From positions 1 through 64,000 of the forward strand of contig FWCC01000154.1 of NCBI GenBank assembly GCA_900169235.1: a stretch of DNA of 64,000 nucleotides, in the 5' to 3' direction. Shown one piece after another: positions 56,370 through 64,000 of this stretch (positions within the stretch are counted from its first letter, which is position 1; every line of letters starts with the position of its first letter). The notes beneath the pieces were generated by a model. The model saw only the letters and a program-made list of their open reading frames with translations, did not search any database and was not told the origin of the DNA. Position numbers and translations under genes: made by a program. The DNA comes from Zarea fungicola. Taxonomy: Eukaryota; Ascomycota; Sordariomycetes; Hypocreales; Cordycipitaceae.

Positions 56370-57785
56370 TTATACGAACTTCTTCCAGTACTCCTCTTCA
56401 CTGGACCCATGAAACGGCAATACCATGTTTTCAAGGAGCTTCAACTCCTCGAGAACCTCACCCAGCCGAGTCGGAATGATCTCTAATCCACCACTCGCAG
56501 CACCTTCTATCACCCGCATCTTCGTGAGTTGCTGGGCGTACTGCAGACTTTTTCGAGCTTTCTCAATGGTTTCTAGAGAGAAAGTGTGAACAATGGAGAG
56601 GCACAAGTGAGTAATCTTTATCATCGGGTACCAACATACCACAAATTACCACATCATAAAGACGAAAATAGGCGGTATACGCGTTTCTTTCGACTTCAAA
56701 CAGCTCTGGCAGTTTTACGTAGGTATCGATTGCTGCTACAGAACCGCATGCGTATTCAAAGTAATCCTCTAATTTTGTCATGTTCAGCATTCTCGCCTTT
56801 TTTTTTAAAAAAAAATTAATAATGAATTTAAAAGGAGAAGCCTACCTTCGAACATGACGTGGGTGCCACATCCAAGCAAAATCAGAGCAGCATTACCTCG
56901 GTCTGGGACCAGAGAAAAAAGGGACAGTGCAATCGGGAGCTGAAATTTGGATCCAAACAGGCGGCCAATCTTCACACAGCCGTCAGTAATGTGCCTAGGC
57001 GCCTGTGTCTTATTCTTCTCTGGATTTCGCTGATAGAAAGGCTCCCGAAGCTCGATGACCAGGTGGGCCCAACGCGACATTGTGTCCTTTCTGCCGTTGT
57101 GGTATGTTGGCCACTCCAAAAACTCTGGGAAACGAGGGTGCATATCCAAGAGGCCACATCGTTCCATTCGCTTTGCATCGACGATTTCGCACTGGCCTTC
57201 AATCTTCAAGGCCCCTTGGCTCAGAAACTCTCCGAAATAGTATGCTCCCGAATACTTGGAATGAGTGGTATTCTGACGGTTCGCAAAGAACTGCAGTTGA
57301 GAGTTGTAACGTCTAAAGGCCGCCGCCAAGTCCACCTCGGCAATGAATGTGTCTTTAGGGAATGTATTTGTGTCGATGACGCAGAAAAAGATGTCGCTCA
57401 TCTTCTCATTGTACCTCGCGCGCCGGTAGAATATGTTGACGAGCGCGTAGAGCATGGAACTGGTCCACGAGAAAAGGTTATCATCCTCATCATCCCGGTG
57501 CCAGCGCATATGGCCATTGATCATGTCAGCAGCGCGTGACTTATCCAGAGTGAAGATGCATTTTGTGCGGGAAGGGGCAAGGTACCGGGCGGCGACACTC
57601 TCTGCCCAGACCTCATCTGTGTATGCCGCTGAATTGCGGGAGAAGACGCGATACAGATACCGTGGGACCTGTACTTTCCGATCAAAGCCTGGAGGCAGAT
57701 TGAATGGAAGACAGTCGCTCTGGATTGTAAGTGATTCAAGAAGGGACGAGAGGCTCAAGTTGTCAGATTGGTATTGGTTTGACAT
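56370..57785 (-). CDS. Fungal protein of unknown function, DUF7587-like
   Basis: Predicted 423-aa protein. Exons in gene order: 57785-56846, 56768-56640, 56572-56370. The first part contains PRYLYRVFSRNSAAYTDE, FTLDKSRAADMINGHMRWH and SWTSSMLYALVNIFYRRAR, then FCVIDTNTF and a YYFGEFLSQGAL block. This order (name/arginine start, SWTSS-L-AL helix, ID strand) is what I associate with DUF7587-type proteins abundant in Pezizomycotina; some resemble ADP-ribosyl-transferase folds, but no function is established. The C-terminal exons encode a helical region with EKARKSLQYAQQL. The in-frame GTG upstream is not a start; ATG at 57785 has context gccATGt. The acceptor of intron 1 (57785-side gene order) was chosen because only it keeps the long frame. 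Confidence 0.68.
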
Positions 57786-58444
57786 GGCGGTGGTTCTTTT
57801 CAATTGGCACAAGAGCACATCAGACGTTATGTCTATTTAAGTGCCGCAGTTAGAGGACACAAGCCAAGAAGAAGCGAATTCGTTCTTGCACAGCATGGTC
57901 TGTGTTAAGCAAAATCTCCCCTTATTTCTTTCCTGGACCCCGTAAGCGACGTGGCGCCGTTGTCGGGACAAGGCTTACCCTGGACCTTTGTCCGCAATGT
58001 AAAGATCCTCAGTCCGTTGCACTAGATCTCGCAAAAAGTTAGGTGTCAGCTAATGCGAGCATCAATGATAAGGATAACTACTTCTGATAACTCTAGCGCG
58101 AGTACCAACCGGTCACTTGTTACACACAAGCAGTTATGAGGCAACTGGTAGGCACGCACGGCCTTCTCTCTGGCGTATATATACCAGCCACAGCATCGGA
58201 ACACATTCAGCTCTTCCACATCGAGCAGTTCTGCAAATCATTCTATTCATGAACGGGAAAGTATATGGATACATGAGCTAAATTGAAGAAAAGAGTTGGT
58301 TATATGGGCAATACATTACTGGTGCAAGTTCCCAGTGGGTAGTGATGGAGGAGAAGAGCCAGTTAAGAGCTCATGCAAAGATATCATTTTGCACTAGTTG
58401 TGTGGACATTGTTTCTGTAAATTTGACCCGAATTATTCGCACCG
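57786..58444. other. Intergenic, DUF7587-like gene promoter
   Basis: A 659-bp spacer between minus-strand genes, including the 3' end of the MFS gene. No repeat or RNA gene is visible. Confidence 0.45.
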
Positions 58445-60097
58445 CTAGGTAAAGTATCTGAACCTTGGCGACTTCTCACCATCAGTAAGCTCGCTCGCAG
58501 GCACATCCTTTGCACGTAGAGTGACACCCTGCTCCTTGTCTCGCCTTCGATTCTCTGCCTTCATCCACAATCCCAGAATCAAAATAAACCCAATCGCCAG
58601 CACGTTGCAGCAGCACGTCAGGATCAGAGTAGGTATATACTTGGGCGCATACTCGACGCGAAACGTGGCAGCGGACATGATGCCCGCAAAGTTTCCAACA
58701 CCCACCATGATTCCTATCGTAGCCGATCTGCTATTCTCGTCCAGGTTGTTATTCGCCTGCCACGCCTGGATGAGCGTGGACGGAATATACGCGCCCGACG
58801 CCAAGAGGAAGCACGCAAAGTACGCCACGCCCTTGTTCTTCAACACGTCAATCGTGATGAGGATAATCATGCCCGCAAGGGAGAGCACCAGTGCAAACAC
58901 GACGTGAAACGTGCGCTCCTGGAAGTAATCCGACGACTTGGCGACGACGAGCAGCACGACAAAGCCCACGGCATTCGGCGCGACGGTGAACAGGTTCGTC
59001 TTGACGACGCTGTAGCCGAGGCGCTGCACAATCTGCGGCAAAAAGTTGCTCGTCGTCGCAAACGCAATCGGGTACGTGAAGCAGATGAGCAGCCACATGG
59101 CAAACTTCCACTCCCGCCAGGTCTTGAAGCAGTCGCGCAGGTTGAACGGCACGTCGATCGCGCTCGTGCTGTCTCGCAGCGCCCGGGCCTTGGCCGCCGC
59201 CCGCTCGCGCTCGTCGAGGAACCACGCCGTCGACGGCGACGCGGGGAGCCACCAAAAGGCCGCCACGCCGGCGAGGACCGTCAGAATGCCCTCGATGATC
59301 ATGAGCAGCTGCCAGCCGTGGATGCGCCGGCTCTCGATCTGGAAGACGCCAAAGGCGATGAGGCCGCTAAAGGCGGCGGCGAGCAGGGCCGTGCCGAAGA
59401 AGATGGAGAGGCGGAAGCCGAGCTCGGAGCGCTTGTAGAAGAGGGAGAGGTAGAAGACGACGCCGGCGAAGAAGCCGGCCTCGCAGGCGCCGAGGATGAG
59501 GCGGAGGACGAGCATGCCGGCAAAGTTGCGGGCGGCGCTCTGGAGGGTGGCGATGGAGCCCCAGATGACCATCATGGTGGGTAGGGTCCACTGACCCGAG
59601 AACTTCTTGGTGAGCATATTGGCGGGAAGATCGAGGCCGCCGAATGGAATGTAAAAAAGGAGGATGAGGAGACTAGAAAGATGGTCAGCTACTAGGCCCG
59701 TGACGCGTTAGGAGAAGGAGCCGGGGTTTGATGTACCTGTATTCATTGCCTTTGAATCCCAAGTCAGTATCCATATGATCAGTTTTGGCGTTCGCTACGT
59801 TGGAACGGTCGACCGAATTGAAAAAGTACATCATGGAGAGGAATGGTAAGAGCCAGGTATCCAGTTTGCGAACTGTAAGTGACCAAGTCAGCATTGGGCA
59901 TTGGAACTGAAATTGAGCCACAAATCGGTTCCAAAGAACATCAGAGACATACGATATGAGCGCTCGGCTTCTACATCAATTATGGGGCTTGAGAATTCCT
60001 TTCCTCCGCCGCTGTGTACCGATACACCATCTTTGGCTTTGTGTACTGCCAGCTCAAGGTCTGACGTCTCCGCCGGCTTCGTGATTGGGTCGGCCAT
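58445..60097 (-). CDS. MFS transporter, anion:cation symporter (Dal5/allantoate-permease-like)
   Basis: Predicted 502-aa plasma-membrane transporter with 12 helices. Exons in gene order: 60097-59953, 59872-59737, 59672-58445. After a hydrophilic N-terminus comes RKLDTWLLPFLSMMYFFNSVDRSNVANAK, the signature first helix of fungal ACS-family carriers, here formed across intron 1. Then follow LLILLFYIPFGGLDLPANML, GACEAGFFAGVVFYLSLFYKRSELGFR and the second half with PNAVGFVVLLVVAKSSDY. The family moves organic anions such as allantoate, nicotinate, pantothenate or small peptides; the substrate here is unknown. The GC-rich coding exon generates several long antisense frames that are shadows. An upstream promoter with 11-bp CGG-containing direct repeats (60409-60433) may be regulatory. 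Confidence 0.92.
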
Positions 60098-61926
60098 AAT
60101 GCTTTGATGAGGAGTTGGAAGTCGGAAGACTGGGATGCGGAAAGCTCATTTCTAAACGGAATGACCACTGGCTTCAACTTATACTTGACACTGACTGAAA
60201 ACCTGGGGTCGCCGATGAGCCGCCGCGCAGATCTGTAACCCCCCACGGGGAGCTCCACGATGCGGACCGCCATAGAGGGGAACCGTGCGGGGATTAGCAA
60301 ACTAAAACGAGAACGAAAGAGCGTTTGTTGGGGAAAAGAAATCATTTGTACCAATTAGATGATCTACAGGTCGAAGATGCGATGATTGTTTGCCGCGGCA
60401 AATGAAATCGGCGACGCTACGGCGACGCTACGGCAATGCCCATGGTGTCCTCGTCCTCGGCCTATTATTTGGGCTCCATTTATGCTCGGACGACCTCGCT
60501 TATTAGCTCGAGCCTTGTTTGATCTTTACGCTTTTATTAAATCTGGTGTTGTTTGTGCCTTAAAGACTCAAGAAGAAGAGGAGGGGTCATTAATTCCTCT
60601 TACTCGTGGCAGATCACTTCCTGAACCAGCCGCCTGCCTTAATTTTGATACTCTATCATTTGGACATTTATAAAGCAGTCAAGAATATCTTGTTTTGTCA
60701 ATTGCAATTTTGTAAAAATCGCTTGACACGGCCAAAACCCGTCAGATCAAGAGGTTGGATTATAGGAGAGACGTGAGCAGGGTCGAAAAAAAGGCGGAAA
60801 ACACTCAGTCAAGAATTCCGCAGTTTGATGACATCCAAGGCCATCGGCATGTAGGAGCCGGCATCCCTGTGTTGCAGCACGACCAGAAATGAGAACTTCA
60901 ACATTCTAGAATCCAGACTTGTTGAATGGGTGGAGCTGAGAGTGTAGAATTGTGGGTGGCTGATCTGGAGCTATGCTTTGTGTTTAAATTATAGTTTTTA
61001 GATTAGTTCACATGTAGAAGTTAAAATAACCAGAGGCACGTCACGTTAAACACGCGGTCTTTGGCTACTTGCTTGCGTGTAGATCTTCCACTTTGTTTAG
61101 CCCAACTACTTTGGACGACACATGGAGGGGAAAAAAATGTGGCAAATCAGGTAAATGGCAACAAACACAAGCCGGGTGTTATCTGCCAAGAGCACCGGAT
61201 GCTAGTGCTTATATCAGTATTATTATTTTGAAGAAAGAAAGGCCGCAAATGTGCTTTAAACTTCCGCCAAACGTAGCCGGGGAGCTTGGCCAAACAAAAG
61301 ACCCTCCCTACTCCGTATTCTTGGTTGTGTTAACTCTGGCACCCATCACAGTGAGGGAGGCGTTCAACCCACTTTCATAGTTACGGCCAAGCCAAATTGT
61401 TAGAAGAGAGTTGCACCAGAGGCTGGTTATGCTCAAAATAACATGCCAGAAACGTGCATAGAACGCAGAAGGAGGCTCATCGTCCCTGGAGCGCTTGTCT
61501 TTCACGGAAATGACCAATCTAACCAGCCAGGCCGCATCAATCGGCCGCTTTCAGCCTGCACTTTCCCCGTACGCGAGCTACGCCAAGCGCTAATCTATTA
61601 CTTATTACAATGTATAGTCAAGAGAGAGAAGGCGGCGAACGCGGCACCATCCGGGCAGCCTTGCTTCAAAAGTTCCATGGCCACAACCAAGAAGAACAAA
61701 GTAAAAGCCAAGAAAGCGGGCGTTAGCCTTGTTTTGCCTCGCGGTTAGCATGCCTGTGTCCGCAACACAGCCACGCGTGGGCGTTGTAAGGCTGCAATGG
61801 CGTTCGCCTGTTGCCTTGTGCCTATTTATTAGCAGACAGGGGACGCCATTTCCCAACTCCAGCCTCCAAGCCAGTCAATAAGTAGCATTCTAACCGGCTC
61901 CTTGCGGCTTTCTACTACCAGAAATT
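60098..61926. other. Long intergenic stretch, no convincing gene
   Basis: A 1.83-kb region between divergent genes. It contains the 11-bp direct repeat noted separately and C-rich strings (60239-60250) resembling carbon-repressor sites. AT-rich sequence lies at 60980-61030. The open frames (for example 60386-60673 and 61443-61748) lack family resemblance. Confidence 0.45.
60409..60433. repeat. Tandem 11-bp direct repeat (CGGCGACGCTA)
   Basis: Two exact copies of CGGCGACGCTA (60409-60419, 60420-60430) are followed by a third CGG. The CGG triplets therefore recur every 11 bp, one helical turn, about 310 bp upstream of the MFS start codon. It could bind a zinc-cluster protein or be a chance duplication. 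Confidence 0.6.
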
Positions 61927-63582
61927 ATGCGAACCCGGGTAGAAAGTACAGTAGACAGAGTTGCTAGCCCTGCCGTCGACCCGTTCACACCAGAGATTAG
62001 AAGCCTTGTCGAGCATCTCGTTGAGCGCTTCCACGTCCCAGTATCTCCATTGGAATTATCCAAAACGGGCAGACTCATCTTGCGGTACGTTTGCACTCCT
62101 CTTCGAACGTAAGTCTTCCCAGCTGACAGTCTCCATAGTCTTTTGGCGATGCGCACCTAGGCAAGAACAGAGCCACGCCCGACTCGCTCTACTACATTGC
62201 CTCGCTCACCAAGTCTCAAACAGCCACCACGCTCCTCTCTGTTCTCGAGGACCTCAACACCGGCAAGCGTCCCAAGGTCTGCCTTTCCCCTGATAGCATC
62301 ACGCTGAAGACGAAGCTGCAGGCGCTCATCCCTGAGGATTTTCTCCTCGCAGACGAATACGCCACCGCGCACGCTACCCTTGAAGATGCGCTGGGCCACC
62401 GCCTCGGCGTCGGCGCCAACGACTCCGTCTACGGCGGCGAGGGCTACACAGTACGCGATGCTGTGAGGGCGCTGCGTCACCTCCCAATGGTGGCAGAGCT
62501 GCGGGAGAAGCAAGAATATCTCAACATGGGCTACATGGTCATCCAGCATGTCATTGAAACGCTGACGGGGAAGCCGATTGAGGAAGCGCATCGCGAGTAT
62601 TTATGGGGTCCGCTGGGGATGGAATCTACGTATGCTTCGCTCCAAGAGGCCAAGGATTCGAGAAAGCAGCTATGCACTGGATACATCTATGATCCTTTGG
62701 CGAAAAGGGTCGATGAGATGGCCCATGTAAACGACTATCCGCTCATCGGCGGCGGAGGCGTGATTTCCTCAATCCGCGACATGACAGCCTACCTGCACAG
62801 CGTCATGCACGGCACGCTGCCGCTCGGGAAAGACTACCAGGAGAAGCTCCTCACGCCGCTCTCTCTTGATCCCGGCAAGCCGAAGGAGCACTGGTCCCAC
62901 AACCTGTACTGCCTCGGCTGGTCGCAGAATACGTACCGCGGACGGCGTGTCGTCTCTCACACGGGCGGCATCAACGGTTTCAACTCGGAGCTGCTCTACC
63001 TGCCGGATGCGAACTGGGGCATGGCTGTCCTCTCCAACAGCAGCCAGGGATTGTACGCGTGGCAGCCGCTGAAGCAGCGCCTCCTAGACGACGTGCTGCG
63101 CGTGCCGCCTGCCGAACGTCAACCCAGTGCCGAGGACGAGCTCAGCGACAAGCTGGAGCGCAGCGGCGACCATCTCGCTACCGCGCGTGAGACCATCTAC
63201 CCGCATACCCCCAACCCGCCGCTCCCTCTGCCGCTACCGTTGTCTTGCTACGCGGGGACCTACATCAGCCCCGGCCACAAAGACGCTCAAGGTCACTGTA
63301 GCGAGCCCCCGGGTGACCACGCCGGTGCGGAGAGGGGTGACGGAGGTGCTGCGGACCGTGTTTACTGCACTCGGTGACTTTTTGTATGAGATGGAGCACG
63401 TGTCAGGGGATTTCTTCCTGGGGTGGAAGGATTTCACGGTCCCGGCGGCGGCAGCGAGGGCAGCACGGCGCGTGCAGTTTAAGTTGGGTGCAGACGGTAG
63501 CGTGGTGAGGATGGGGATTAATTTTGCGCCGGCGACGGAGACTGGTGATGATTTAAAAATGACTTGGTTTAACAAGGCATAG
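61927..63582 (+). pseudogene. Serine beta-lactamase-like hydrolase with two frameshifts
   Basis: Predicted class C beta-lactamase / penicillin-binding-protein fold enzyme of the fungal esterase type, about 530 residues if read through. The first frame (61927-62040) encodes VDPFTPEIRSLVEHLVERFHVP. The conserved continuation ISIGIIQNGQTHLA is one base out of frame at about 62041-62043. An intron (62085-62138) leads to SFGDAHLGKN and the active-site SLTK in YYIASLTKSQT, then the Tyr-Leu-Asn motif (EYLNM) and HTGG in VVSHTGGINGF. Near 63265-63285 the frame changes again, from SCYAGTYISPGH to TLKVTVASP and FLGWKDFTV, ending at 63582. The first change looks like a missing base and the second like an extra base. 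The rest is well conserved with no other stops, so these are either recent mutations or base-calling errors beside short C runs. Confidence 0.72.
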
Positions 63583-63944
63583 ATGTATGCTATATAGGTT
63601 CAAGGTGCTAATAATAATTATGTTGTCAAGAAGGGTGTGATGCGAGGAGTCAGGCCGACCTGCACTGCGCATCATGTCGTGTCCAGTCTAGCCATCTGTT
63701 TGGCGCCTATTTATGAATGCAATTTCCGTCAGGTTTGATGCAGCTCCTTTGCGCGCAGCTTGCATCCACGACAAACTATTCTATGAAGCAAAGGACCTGC
63801 CTTCTTTGCTAAACGAGTCCCGCAAGAGGCAGAACTCCTCTCGCTCCATCAATTTGGCGGAAGAGATCGATCTCTGCATTCTGTACGGAGTACAACGCAA
63901 TAACTTCCGAGAGAGCGGCATCAATCCCAACCAAGAGTCCCAAC
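63583..63944. other. Intergenic near right edge
   Basis: A spacer of 362 bp holding the 3' end of the hydrolase gene and sequence leading to a possible new gene. No repeat or RNA is seen. Confidence 0.4.
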
Positions 63945-64000
63945 ATGGTTACCGCGCCGGATGCGTGGACACCACAACTCTCCACAACTCTGCAGCACTT
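63945..64000 (+). CDS. Possible start of a gene running off the window
   Basis: An ATG in good context (caacATGg) opens a frame of 18 codons to the edge, beginning MVTAPDAW. Too little is visible to assign a family or to be sure that it is a gene. Confidence 0.25.
   Translation, partial: MVTAPDAWTPQLSTTLQH

Noticed and set aside
58904..59584. 226-codon plus-strand frame, Glu/Ala/Arg-rich
   Set aside because: It is antisense to the MFS transporter exon, and its low complexity comes from codon bias.

Overview
The window is nuclear DNA of a filamentous ascomycete (Pezizomycotina). A Sordariomycete, probably of the order Hypocreales, fits best, but that placement is an inference. The evidence is gene density (about one gene per 2.2 kb on both strands), short introns of about 45-110 nt with GTRNGT donors, CTAAC/CTGAC-type branch sites and YAG acceptors, several Zn2Cys6 transcription factors, and fungal-only families (Cut12, Gda1, Dal5-type MFS). 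Start codons reported here are true ATGs, and exon coordinates were worked out by eye from splice signals and reading-frame continuity. No tRNA, rRNA or CRISPR array was recognised. A 24-base run of N lies at 54202-54225.

Layout. 0-13 kb is mostly housekeeping: an amino-acid permease, the eIF2-alpha kinase GCN2, the spindle-pole protein Cut12, the urease accessory protein UreF and the splicing factor Cwc2. 13.5-38 kb is accessory and rich in regulators. It holds four Zn2Cys6 transcription factors, three short-chain dehydrogenases (SDRs), a small cysteine-rich secreted-type protein and an F-box protein. It also holds a permease / FAD amine-or-amino-acid oxidase / aldehyde dehydrogenase set that looks like a catabolic cluster. 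38-57 kb returns to core genes: the DRG-family GTPase Rbg1, an EthD-domain protein, a Spo12-like protein, an alpha/beta hydrolase, Golgi GDPase Gda1, a conserved fungal protein, the Rab7 GTPase Ypt7 and a peroxisomal acyl-CoA dehydrogenase. 56-64 kb is accessory again: a DUF7587-type protein, a Dal5-like MFS transporter and a frameshifted serine beta-lactamase-like hydrolase.

How genes may work together. The best regulatory observation is the divergent pair at 13.6-16.9 kb. A zinc-cluster factor and an SDR gene share a 462-bp promoter with three perfect CGG-N5-CCG sites and one near-perfect site, followed by a TATA box in front of the SDR. The permease (29.1-31.3 kb), FAD oxidase (32.0-33.6 kb) and aldehyde dehydrogenase (34.3-35.9 kb) could form uptake, oxidative deamination and aldehyde oxidation steps. 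They are flanked on both sides by zinc-cluster regulators. A smaller SDR / regulator / SDR group sits at 21.6-26.2 kb.

Limits: exon models, small exons in particular, need transcript support. Two AT-rich or degenerate intervals (45.7-46.2 kb and 53.0-54.3 kb) may be relics of mobile or lost genes, but this is weakly supported.
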